From an uncultured Prevotellaceae bacterium (GTDB lineage Bacteria > Bacteroidota > Bacteroidia > Bacteroidales > Bacteroidaceae), in contig CAMVOK010000001.1 of the NCBI GenBank assembly GCA_947169115.1, forward strand, positions 1-64,000: a stretch of DNA of 64,000 nucleotides. Reading direction: 5' to 3'. The notes beneath the pieces were generated by a model. It saw only the letters and a list, made by a program, of their open reading frames with translations, made no database searches and was not told the DNA's origin. Below, piece by piece: positions 8,093-16,896 of the stretch; positions within the stretch are counted from its first letter, which is position 1; each line of letters begins with the position of its first letter. The position numbers and the translations under genes are program-made.

Positions 8093-10150
8093 ATGGAAAA
8101 ACATTTTAAGCGGACAACTGTAACCTCGGCACTCCCTTATGCCAACGGCCCTGTCCATATTGGTCATCTGGCTGGTGTGTATGTGCCAGCCGACATTTAT
8201 GTGCGTTATCTGAGACTGAAAGGACGTGACGTCCTGTTCATAGGTGGTTCGGACGAGCATGGTGTGCCTGTTACCATCCGTGCCCGAAAGGAGGGCATCA
8301 CCGTTCAGCAGGTTGTTGACCGTTATCATAAGCTCATCAAGGAGTCTTTTGAACGGTTTGGCATCTCCTTCGATGTATATAGCCGTACGACTAGCGCAAC
8401 TCATCATAAATTGGCCAGCGACTTCTTCAAAAAACTCTACGACGAAGGTAAGTTCGTGGAGAAGACCACCGAACAATTCTATGACGAACAGATGGGACAT
8501 TTTCTCACAGACCGCAACATACGGGGCGAGTGTCCTCGCTGTCATGCCCAGGATGCATATGGTGACCAGTGTGAGCACTGCGGAGCTACCCTTTCGCCAG
8601 AGGAACTTATTAATCCCTACAACGCTGAGACGGGTAATCCGTTGGTGAAGCGCGAGACAAAGCACTGGTATCTGCCTTTGGATAAGGATCAGCCTTGGTT
8701 GGAGAAATGGATATTGGAGGAACATAAGGAATGGCGCCCGAACGTATATGGTCAGTGCAAGTCGTGGCTCGACGGCGGTCTGCATCCCCGTGCCGTCACT
8801 CGTGACCTCGAGTGGGGCATCCCCGTTCCCATAGAAGGAGCCGAGGGAAAGGTGCTCTACGTGTGGTTCGATGCGCCTATTGGCTATATCTCGAACACCA
8901 AGGAACTCTGCGATGCCCATCCCGAACTGGGCTCGTGGGAAACTTGGTGGAAAGACCCTGAGACGCGTCTCGTACACTTCATAGGAAAGGACAACATTGT
9001 GTTCCATTGCATTGTCTTCCCCGCTATGCTGAAGGCTCACGGGGAGTACATCCTGCCCGACAATGTGCCCTCTAACGAGTTCCTGAATCTCGAAGGCAAC
9101 AAGATTTCCACCTCGAAGAATTATGCCGTTTGGCTCAACGAGTACCTCGAAGAACTGCCTGACCGACAGGATGAACTTCGCTATGTGCTTACGGCCAATG
9201 CCCCTGAGACGAAGGACAACGACTTCACGTGGGCAGACTTCCAGGCGCGCTGTAACAATGAGCTGGTGGCCGTCTATGGTAACTTTGTGAACCGCGCCCT
9301 GCAACTGACGCAGAAATACTATGAGGGACGAGTACCAGAATGTGGTGAACTGACTGACTATGACCGTGAGACGTTGACTGCTTTTGCAGATGTCAAATGT
9401 CAAATGGAAAATCTGTTGGAGAACTTCAAGTTCCGCGATGCCCAGAAAGAGGCTATGAACCTTGCGCGCATCGGCAATAAGTACATTGCTGATTGTGAAC
9501 CTTGGAAGGTTATAAAGACCGATCCAGAGCGAGTGAAGACCATCATTTACATCTCTTTGCAACTGACAGCTAATCTGGCTATCGCCTTTGAGCCTTTCTT
9601 GCCCTTCAGCAGTAAGCGTCTGCGCGATATGATAGCAATGGATAGTTTCCAATGGGATTGGTTGGGACGTACCGACCTGCTGCCTGTGGGTAAACAACTG
9701 AATAAGCCTTCGCTTTTGTTCAGTAAGATAGAGGATGATGTGATTGCTTTCCAACAACAAAAACTGGCTGATACCATCAAGCAGAACGAGGCTGCCAATT
9801 ACAAGGCAGAGCCGATTAAAGATACGATTTCGTTCGATGACTTCCAGAAACTCGATATTCGTGTGGGTACGGTTCTGGAGTGCGAACGTGTACCAAAGAT
9901 GAAGAAGTTATTGAAGTTCCGCATTGCCGATGGATTACATGACCGTACCATCGTAAGTGGCATAAGTCAGTGGTACGAACCCGAACAATTGGTAGGTAAG
10001 CAGGTGCTCTTTGTGGCTAATCTTGCTCCCCGTGAGTTCAAGAATGGTCTTGTCAGCGAGGGAATGATTCTCTCAGCCGAAAACTATGATGGAACCATCT
10101 CTGTCACAACAACAGAACATGAGGTGAAACCGGGAAGCCGTATTAGTTAA
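8093..10150 (+). CDS. metG: Methionine--tRNA ligase
   Basis: A 685-residue methionyl-tRNA synthetase with the HIGH motif at 22-25 (VHIGHLAG), a zinc knuckle with Cys147, Cys150, Cys160 and Cys163, and the KMSKS equivalent as K337-ISTS. The C-terminal 110 residues form the EMAP-II-like tRNA-binding domain ([15 protein letters not shown]), so this is the long dimeric form. A TATCTTTG box lies just upstream. A 570-residue reading frame on the opposite strand is only a shadow of this gene. Confidence 0.97.
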   Translation: MEKHFKRTTVTSALPYANGPVHIGHLAGVYVPADIYVRYLRLKGRDVLFIGGSDEHGVPVTIRARKEGITVQQVVDRYHKLIKESFERFGISFDVYSRTTSATHHKLASDFFKKLYDEGKFVEKTTEQFYDEQMGHFLTDRNIRGECPRCHAQDAYGDQCEHCGATLSPEELINPYNAETGNPLVKRETKHWYLPLDKDQPWLEKWILEEHKEWRPNVYGQCKSWLDGGLHPRAVTRDLEWGIPVPIEGAEGKVLYVWFDAPIGYISNTKELCDAHPELGSWETWWKDPETRLVHFIGKDNIVFHCIVFPAMLKAHGEYILPDNVPSNEFLNLEGNKISTSKNYAVWLNEYLEELPDRQDELRYVLTANAPETKDNDFTWADFQARCNNELVAVYGNFVNRALQLTQKYYEGRVPECGELTDYDRETLTAFADVKCQMENLLENFKFRDAQKEAMNLARIGNKYIADCEPWKVIKTDPERVKTIIYISLQLTANLAIAFEPFLPFSSKRLRDMIAMDSFQWDWLGRTDLLPVGKQLNKPSLLFSKIEDDVIAFQQQKLADTIKQNEAANYKAEPIKDTISFDDFQKLDIRVGTVLECERVPKMKKLLKFRIADGLHDRTIVSGISQWYEPEQLVGKQVLFVANLAPREFKNGLVSEGMILSAENYDGTISVTTTEHEVKPGSRIS

Positions 10151-10216
10151 TCGACTTTTTACTTGATTTCGCACCTTTGCAAATAATAGCAATGTTTTAT
10201 CCCAATAGATACATGT

Positions 10217-12052
10217 ATGTTTAAGCAATTCCTTTCCATAATGGCCCGATACCTAAAGCCATATCGCAAATATCTGGCTTGGTCGGTTATACTCAATTTC
10301 CTCTCTCAGTGGATGAATGTGTTCTCGTTTGTTGTCCTCATTCCTATCCTGAATATTTTGTTTAAGATAGACACGGCTGTGTATGAGTACAAACCCATCG
10401 ACTGGAATCACTTTCACAAGGAGGATATCGTCAACAATGCCTATGCTTGGGTGCAGGAACTCATTACAACGTATGGGGCCTTTGAAACACTGGTGTTCAT
10501 GGGTATTGCACTAATTGTAATGACGGGATTAAAAACGTTGGGTTACTTCGCCTCCTCGGCCGTTATGGTACCTTTGCGAACGGGAGTTGTCCGTGATATT
10601 CGCATTGAGGTGTATGAGAAGGTTCTCCGTCTGCCGTTGAGCTTCTTTTCTGAAGAGCGAAAGGGCGACATAATAGCTCGTATGTCGGCCGACGTTCAGG
10701 TTGTGGAAGGCAGTATAACAAGTAGTATTGATATGCTTATACGCCAGCCTATTGCCATCTTGGTTGTATTCTTCACTCTTTTCAACGTAAGTTGGCAATT
10801 GACGTTGTTCGTCCTCGTTGTGGCTCCTATTGCGGGTTGGATAATGGGTGTAGTAAGTAGAAAACTGAAGAGCCAATCTACGGCCGTGCAGGGTCAGTGG
10901 GGCGACATCATTGCCCAACTCGATGAAACACTTGGCGGTTTGCGCATCATCAAGGCTTTTATCGCAGAACACAAGATGCTTAAACGCTTTGTCTTTGTCA
11001 ATGACGAGTTTCGTCGGGGCATGAATGCTATGGTCATCCGTCAGAATGCAGCTCATCCTATGTCGGAGTTCTTGGGTACTATTATCATTGTGGTTGTGCT
11101 TTGGTTCGGCGGATTGCTTATCCTGAATGAATCGAATCTGATAGACGCCTCTACGTTCATCTTCTACATGGTCATGCTCTATAGCGTAATCAACCCCTTG
11201 AAGGAACTCTCCAAGGCAACCTATCAGATACCTCTCGGTCTGGCCTCTATGGATCGTATCGACTTCATCCTTAAGGCTGACAACCCCATCAAGGAACCAG
11301 AACATCCCGAACCTTTGCCAGCTTTTAATAAAGAGATAGAACTACGTGACGTCAGTTTCAGTTACATTCCAGGGCGTGAAGTTTTGAAGCATATCAACTT
11401 GAAGGTGCCTAAAGGCAAGACAATTGCCCTGGTGGGCCAGTCAGGGTCGGGCAAGAGCACACTGGTTGACCTTGTTCCCCGTTATCACGATGTACAACAG
11501 GGTGAAGTGCTCATTGATGGAATGAACATCAAGGGACTACGTATTTCTGAGTTGCGTACCCTCATTGGTAATGTCAATCAGGAGGCCATCCTCTTCAATG
11601 ACACTTTCTATAACAACATCACTTTTGGCGTGGAGAATGCAACGATGGAACAGGTCATTGAAGCCGCAAAGATAGCGAATGCCCATGACTTCATTATGGA
11701 AAGTGAGAATGGCTATGACACTATGATTGGTGACCGTGGTGGTCGTCTCTCTGGAGGCCAGCGTCAGCGTGTCAGCATCGCCCGTGCCATTCTGAAGAAT
11801 CCGCCCATTCTTATCCTTGATGAGGCCACCTCGGCACTCGACACCGAGTCGGAGCGCCTGGTACAGGAAGCCCTGGAGCGCCTGATGAAGTCACGTACCA
11901 CCATTGCCATTGCTCATCGCCTCTCTACCATCAAGAATGCCGACGAAATCTACGTCCTCTATGAAGGTGAAATTGTGGAGCGCGGCCAGCACGAGGAACT
12001 CATAGAAAAGAACGGCTACTATAAACGCTTGTACGACATGCAGCAGTTATAA
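10217..12052 (+). CDS. ABC transporter, fused permease and ATPase (MsbA-like)
   Basis: A 611-residue half-transporter: a six-helix exporter domain (residues 1-345) and an ATPase domain with Walker A GQSGSGKS (407-414), signature LSGGQ (511-515) and Walker B ILILDE (531-536). This is the MsbA/lipid A exporter group by architecture; the substrate could be lipid A, another glycolipid or a peptide. A weak -7 box (CACCTTTG, 10172-10179) precedes it. It ends seven bases before a glycosyltransferase gene on the same strand, which favours a glycolipid role. Confidence 0.9.
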   Translation: MFKQFLSIMARYLKPYRKYLAWSVILNFLSQWMNVFSFVVLIPILNILFKIDTAVYEYKPIDWNHFHKEDIVNNAYAWVQELITTYGAFETLVFMGIALIVMTGLKTLGYFASSAVMVPLRTGVVRDIRIEVYEKVLRLPLSFFSEERKGDIIARMSADVQVVEGSITSSIDMLIRQPIAILVVFFTLFNVSWQLTLFVLVVAPIAGWIMGVVSRKLKSQSTAVQGQWGDIIAQLDETLGGLRIIKAFIAEHKMLKRFVFVNDEFRRGMNAMVIRQNAAHPMSEFLGTIIIVVVLWFGGLLILNESNLIDASTFIFYMVMLYSVINPLKELSKATYQIPLGLASMDRIDFILKADNPIKEPEHPEPLPAFNKEIELRDVSFSYIPGREVLKHINLKVPKGKTIALVGQSGSGKSTLVDLVPRYHDVQQGEVLIDGMNIKGLRISELRTLIGNVNQEAILFNDTFYNNITFGVENATMEQVIEAAKIANAHDFIMESENGYDTMIGDRGGRLSGGQRQRVSIARAILKNPPILILDEATSALDTESERLVQEALERLMKSRTTIAIAHRLSTIKNADEIYVLYEGEIVERGQHEELIEKNGYYKRLYDMQQL

Positions 12053-12059
12053 TAATACG

Positions 12060-13211
12060 ATGAAAATACTAGTAGGGAACAACTTTCTAAGAAAGACTGG
12101 TGGTACGGAGAACTATACCTATACGCTTGCACTGGAACTGAAACGGCAAGGGCATAATGTAGAGTATTTTACTTTTGAACGGGGCGAAATATCCTCCTTG
12201 CTGGAGAAGGCGGGCATCCCCTTTATGTCAGGCGAACGCTATGATTTGATTCTTGCAAGCCATTACACGGTAGTTGAAAAACTCTGTCCGTATGGTTATA
12301 TCATTCAGACATGTCATGGGTATATTCCCTTGTTGGAGCAACCATCATCATTGGCGGATGCCTTTGTTTCAATTTCGAGTGAGGTTAGAGATCACCTACA
12401 GAGCAAAGGATATGACTCTACGATTATTATGAACGGCATTGATTGCAATCGCTTCCGTCCTGAAAGGCCAGTGTCACCGTCACTAACGTCTGTATTGTCT
12501 CTTTGTCAGTCTGACGTGGCTAATGATTTTATCAGAAAATGTTGTGAATCCATAGGTGTTAAGTTCCTTTGTAGCAATAAACACACCGACAACGTATGGT
12601 CTATAGAGAAGATGATTAACCAGTGTGACCTTGTCATCGGCCTAGGCCGTTCTGCGTATGATGCTATGGCGTGCGGTCGTTGTGTATTATCGTATGATTT
12701 CCGTGACTATATGGGCGAGTTCCTTGGCGATGGAATGCTTACGCCAGATAACATTCAGGAAAGTCTTTACTGCAATTGTTCTGGCAGGGGAGGTAGAAAG
12801 AAGTATGATGAAAAGTCATTCATCGAAGAATTGGGTAAGTATAGCCCGGAGTTGGCAAATTGGAGCCGGGAATTTGCACTAAAGAACTTGAATATTGAGA
12901 AGGCGGTACAACAATATATATCCATCTACGAACATCTGGAATATAAGCGGGAATTCATTGCCTTGAAGTCGCGTATGGGTGAACTTATGGATAAACACCT
13001 ACATGAATTACAGGCGGCTCACGAAAGCAATCAACAACAGAAGGAGGAGATTGTCAATCTGCAACATCGGCTGGATGAAATGGGACAACAGATGAATGAC
13101 TTGCGGTCTGTTTTTGCAGTTAAGTCGAAGAAGCATCTTCAGGCAATACGCTTATTGCTTTGGCTTAGTATAATGCTGATAGTCATTTTATTGCTTCTTG
13201 TACTTGTATGA
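12060..13211 (+). CDS. Glycosyltransferase with C-terminal coiled coil and membrane anchor
   Basis: A 383-residue GT4-like (GT-B) protein. The N-terminus MKILVGNNFLRKTGGTENYT has the GG motif of a nucleotide-sugar transferase, and the second half includes the QCDLVIGLGRSAYDAMACG donor-site pattern. After residue about 300 it changes to a Gln/Glu-rich coiled coil and ends in one hydrophobic helix (about 361-383). The tail anchor would hold the enzyme at the inner membrane beside the upstream ABC exporter, with which it is probably co-transcribed. It converges on the next gene with only 18 bp between them. Confidence 0.75.
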   Translation: MKILVGNNFLRKTGGTENYTYTLALELKRQGHNVEYFTFERGEISSLLEKAGIPFMSGERYDLILASHYTVVEKLCPYGYIIQTCHGYIPLLEQPSSLADAFVSISSEVRDHLQSKGYDSTIIMNGIDCNRFRPERPVSPSLTSVLSLCQSDVANDFIRKCCESIGVKFLCSNKHTDNVWSIEKMINQCDLVIGLGRSAYDAMACGRCVLSYDFRDYMGEFLGDGMLTPDNIQESLYCNCSGRGGRKKYDEKSFIEELGKYSPELANWSREFALKNLNIEKAVQQYISIYEHLEYKREFIALKSRMGELMDKHLHELQAAHESNQQQKEEIVNLQHRLDEMGQQMNDLRSVFAVKSKKHLQAIRLLLWLSIMLIVILLLLVLV

Positions 13212-13229
13212 GATTTCAGTTGTGTGGGG

Positions 13230-14195
13230 TTATTGTTTAGTCTTGACTTTACCTACTGTATCCTCTAAAAATGCTTTTAACTTCCAGTATGAGTATTGGA
13301 ACTTAGTACACATGTTGGAAAATAGGGTACGGTGAAGTTCTTTATCCCACAAAATTTTACAATTAATATATGTGCTTCTTGTAAGGAAGCCGGCCTTTAC
13401 GTTCTCTATATAACGTAGAAAGTATAGAACAACATCAAGGAGATTATCGTCATTTATGTATCCATCCTTAACGTTCATGTAAAAGAATTTTTTCTCTTCA
13501 TGGAAGAGCAGACCATTTGCGATGGAGTTTGTAGTGACTTTAGCATTATGTATCCTAAAATAATTAAGTGGCTCACATACATACAGGACTTTGCCTTGCT
13601 GTGCTAATGATTTCCAGAAAAGCTTATCACCACATGAGCGAAATTTTGTGTATTCATTGGATATATTAGGGATAGCCTCTTTCCTAAAGACGGCCATGCT
13701 AGCATTATATATATAATTCTCTTTGAGAAGATGCTCTCGGACAAAACTACGTCCATCATAAATGCGTTTATTCTCGGGGATGGTATAATCTTCATTGATG
13801 AAAGTCCGGTCAGGTAAAACCCAGTAAGAGTTAACGAAGCCGACGATAATCTGTTTCTCGTCAGCCATTATGTCTATCAGTTTCTCAAGAAGGAATCTGT
13901 CAGCATAATCATCAGCCTCTGCAATCCAGATAAATTCACCGTTGGCAAGAGAAAACCCCTTTTGCCATTGTTTGAATGTAGATCCACTATTTGTGCTATT
14001 ATATATAATATGTTTGACCCGACTGTCATTCCTGTATTGTTCAATGACGTTTTTGCTATCGTCAGTGGAAAAATCATCAAGAATGATGACTTCTATGTCC
14101 GTATAGGTTTGATTGAGAACGGACTCAATTCTTTGTTTTAAAAATTGAGCGTAATTATAGTTGGGTATAATTACGGAAACAAGGGGGCGTGTCAT
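13230..14195 (-). CDS. GT2 family glycosyltransferase
   Basis: A 321-residue GT-A enzyme. It begins with the GT2 signature PLVSVIIPNYNYAQFLKQRI, followed by EVIILDDFSTDDS and the acidic metal/nucleotide-binding motif WIAEADDYAD near residue 98. Likely transfers a sugar in capsule, O-antigen or glycoprotein synthesis; the acceptor is unknown. TATCTTTG on its strand at 14213-14220 is a likely -7 box. The gene appears AT-rich compared with metG or the division genes. Confidence 0.85.
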   Translation of the reverse strand: MTRPLVSVIIPNYNYAQFLKQRIESVLNQTYTDIEVIILDDFSTDDSKNVIEQYRNDSRVKHIIYNSTNSGSTFKQWQKGFSLANGEFIWIAEADDYADRFLLEKLIDIMADEKQIIVGFVNSYWVLPDRTFINEDYTIPENKRIYDGRSFVREHLLKENYIYNASMAVFRKEAIPNISNEYTKFRSCGDKLFWKSLAQQGKVLYVCEPLNYFRIHNAKVTTNSIANGLLFHEEKKFFYMNVKDGYINDDNLLDVVLYFLRYIENVKAGFLTRSTYINCKILWDKELHRTLFSNMCTKFQYSYWKLKAFLEDTVGKVKTKQ

Positions 14196-14328
14196 ATCAT
14201 CTCATTATTATGCAAAGATAGAAAAAAAAGTTAATACGAAGTTACTTTTTATAAAAAAACAAAGTTACATAGTGGTTTTTACAAATGAAAATCTTAAATT
14301 TGTACCCAGTAGTTAATTATGCAAAAGG
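14196..14328. promoter_or_regulatory. Divergent promoter region between two GT2 genes
   Basis: An AT-rich 133-bp gap with minus-strand -7 boxes TATCTTTG (14213-14220) and TAACTTTG (14260-14267) for the leftward GT2 gene, and plus-strand TAAATTTG (14295-14302) for the rightward one. Confidence 0.6.
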
Positions 14329-15330
14329 ATGAAAATATCTGTTATTATTCCCATATACAATGTGCAGCAATACATAGAAGAATGTATAGAGTCGGTTCTC
14401 GCACAGAACTATAAGGATTATGAGATTATTGCAATAGATGATTGTTCGGAAGACCTCAGCATTCCTATTTTGGAGGCAGCATTGAAGAAAAGCGATTTTC
14501 CGAAAGATCGGGTCCGGATTATTCGACATGAAAATAATCGGGGGTTATCTGCAGCAAGAAATACAGGAATCAAGGAAAGTCAGTCCGAGTTTGTATATTT
14601 CTTAGACAGTGATGATGTGATAACACCGGATTGTCTTGAGAAGTTAGCCATGCGTTCTACATATAAAGGAAAATTTGTAGATATGGTAGTTGGGAACTAT
14701 CAGTTCAATGGTCCTGCAATCGGTTGTCCAAGAATAAATGTCGTGAAACAATACTTATCACGGAGAGAATACATCAAGGAATATTGTAAGGAACATATCT
14801 ATCCGATGGCATGGAATCGATTAATTCGGAGGTCTTTTTTGATTAAGAATGCCCTCTTCTTTGAGGAAGGTCTGATACATGAAGATACATTATGGAATTT
14901 TCAGATTCTACAATACATAGGTCAGGTTGGAATTGTGCAAGATGATACCTATATTTATCGTGTAAGACAGAACTCAATACAATCATCTCAAGATTTTGAG
15001 AAGCATTTTAAGGCAAATACTTATATCGTAGGCAGGCTTTCAGAAATAATGTTTGGATGCTCTCTTAGATTCAATAAGTATGTATATAATTTTGTTGAGC
15101 AAGAGAAATTACGCCATTTATACGATTGTCACCGTAGTGGGAATATGCATTTAATACGTGATTTATATTCGATTTGTCGCACAAAGCCACATTACCGACC
15201 CATTATTGCAAAACTCCTTTTTGGATACCATGAGGGAATCTTAAGAAAGATTAGGAAAAGAGATGCCCATTATGCATTGCCATTCGAAGAGGGGTTGAAG
15301 GTCTTTTTCCAATTACCATATACACTTTGA
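14329..15330 (+). CDS. GT2 family glycosyltransferase
   Basis: A 333-residue GT-A enzyme starting MKISVIIPIYNVQQYIEECI, then EIIAIDDCSEDLS and the motif VYFLDSDDVITPD (DxD region near residue 105). The HEDTLWNF segment is typical of the acceptor side of capsule-type GT2 enzymes. It stands alone between two leftward glycosyltransferase genes. Sugar and acceptor are unknown. Confidence 0.85.
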   Translation: MKISVIIPIYNVQQYIEECIESVLAQNYKDYEIIAIDDCSEDLSIPILEAALKKSDFPKDRVRIIRHENNRGLSAARNTGIKESQSEFVYFLDSDDVITPDCLEKLAMRSTYKGKFVDMVVGNYQFNGPAIGCPRINVVKQYLSRREYIKEYCKEHIYPMAWNRLIRRSFLIKNALFFEEGLIHEDTLWNFQILQYIGQVGIVQDDTYIYRVRQNSIQSSQDFEKHFKANTYIVGRLSEIMFGCSLRFNKYVYNFVEQEKLRHLYDCHRSGNMHLIRDLYSICRTKPHYRPIIAKLLFGYHEGILRKIRKRDAHYALPFEEGLKVFFQLPYTL

Positions 15331-15408
15331 GTATTGAGGACTTAATGCCAATTTGGACTTCCCAATGGTGATGCAACATACAACCCAAGAAGGTTGCTTA
15401 TACTCTTC

Positions 15409-16731
15409 CTATATCTGCCGATAAAAATCCAAGCGTCGTTGAATGAGGACTTCAGCGTTGAGAATGGACTTGAGTTTAGTTGAGGCTGATGCGGTCAGCC
15501 GTTTCTGGGTCTCAGCACTACAGAGCAAGTCATTGATGGCTTGGGCAAAATCAATGGGGGTATCGGCTACCCGATAGTCAACTTTGTCGGCAAGTAGATA
15601 ACCCTCACAGCCCTTTGATGTTGTAACCAGCGGAGAGGCTGCTGCAATGGCATCTAAAATCTTCATTCTCATGCCACTGCCAATACGTATCGGTATAATG
15701 GAGATACGTCCGTTAAGGAAACTGCCGAGATCATCTACGAAGCCCGTAAACTGCACCTCAGGGCTTAGCGTCTGGACAATGCTTTTGATATTATTCTTCC
15801 ATAGTCCAGTGACGAGTACCTTAGGCGTGGCACCCAACCGCTTCAGTTCGGGAATTACTTCTTGACAGAACCAGAGTAGGCCATCTGCATTGGGGAAGTG
15901 GTCGCCACTGCCCACAAATACAAGTTCTTGAGCAGGAACAAATTTCTTGTACTCCTTGATACGCCCCGAACTGGTGAGGGCTGGTGAAACATAAATATTT
16001 TGGCTTGGAATTTCTTTTGTCAATAGCTCTTTGTCTGTTTCCGTGAGTACAATGACGTGGTCAAAAGTTGAAAGGAGAGCCATTTCTGTAGCTTTTTGCT
16101 GTTCGAAAAGCATCCTATCTATGGCTTTTACCTCATCAAACAGCTGCATCTCGTTGGTCTTGCGGATGTAGCTTAACTCATGGTGTACGAAGACTGTCTT
16201 TGCTTCTTTGGGTAGCAGATACACTAATGGCAGATACTCGAAAAACTCAACTTGAATTACATCGAAACCTTTGCGGCTGGTTTCATAGACATACGAAAGG
16301 AACCCATCGTTTAAATCGGGACTCTGGCGGAAAAGGACTGAGTTTTCACGTACGAACTTTCCTAAATTAAAATCCTGTTGTACTTTCTTGGTAGAGTATT
16401 TTCGTTTGCGCCGTGCAATTTTGCGCTCCATGGAGTGCTGAAAATATTCAAATATCTGACATTGTACCTTGTTGAACCACGACATGGTGGACACGGGCAT
16501 CACCTCCATCGATGCTTTTTTCGGGCTGAAGTCAGCATAGCAGTATAGGCTTACGTTTGGCCATATCTCCTGTAACTGGTTGACGTTCATCTTTTCCTTG
16601 CTTGAATGAGCATATAAGAGAAGTGATACGTTGTGTATTTTACGTACGGCATCTACCATATTGAAGAAAGCTTGATTGCCGCCACTATTGAGAGGATAGG
16701 GGACGTAAGGAATAATGTACAGGATGTTCAT
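15409..16731 (-). CDS. GT4 family glycosyltransferase
   Basis: About 440 residues, beginning MNILYIIPYVPYPLNSGGNQ (GT-B N-domain) with the donor domain at about 270-400 (VFVGSGDHFPNADGLLWF, FTGFVDDLGSFLN, GSGMRMKILDAIAA). An ATG 13 codons upstream (16770) is in frame, but a TAATTTTG -7 box lies between it and 16731, so 16731 is preferred. Resembles the sugar transferases of PEP-CTERM/exopolysaccharide type; product unknown. It converges on the previous gene across about 78 bp that include a small CAACC...GGTTG hairpin. Confidence 0.8.
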   Translation of the reverse strand: MNILYIIPYVPYPLNSGGNQAFFNMVDAVRKIHNVSLLLYAHSSKEKMNVNQLQEIWPNVSLYCYADFSPKKASMEVMPVSTMSWFNKVQCQIFEYFQHSMERKIARRKRKYSTKKVQQDFNLGKFVRENSVLFRQSPDLNDGFLSYVYETSRKGFDVIQVEFFEYLPLVYLLPKEAKTVFVHHELSYIRKTNEMQLFDEVKAIDRMLFEQQKATEMALLSTFDHVIVLTETDKELLTKEIPSQNIYVSPALTSSGRIKEYKKFVPAQELVFVGSGDHFPNADGLLWFCQEVIPELKRLGATPKVLVTGLWKNNIKSIVQTLSPEVQFTGFVDDLGSFLNGRISIIPIRIGSGMRMKILDAIAAASPLVTTSKGCEGYLLADKVDYRVADTPIDFAQAINDLLCSAETQKRLTASASTKLKSILNAEVLIQRRLDFYRQI

Positions 16732-16896
16732 GTTATAGTTTTTTGCAAAATTAGTAAAAAAATGTATCATGTAAAACCACGTGACACGATTTTTGTTTGT
16801 ATTCTCTTATAAAATTATAAATTTTATTGTATTTTATTAAATGGTTTATAGTTTTTATTTAAATTTGTGTGTATTTCTAAACGATATAGTCATTAT

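Noticed and set aside
8048..9760. 570-codon open frame opposite metG
   Set aside because: It is fully antisense to a clear methionyl-tRNA synthetase, has no family character and is explained by codon bias of the real gene.
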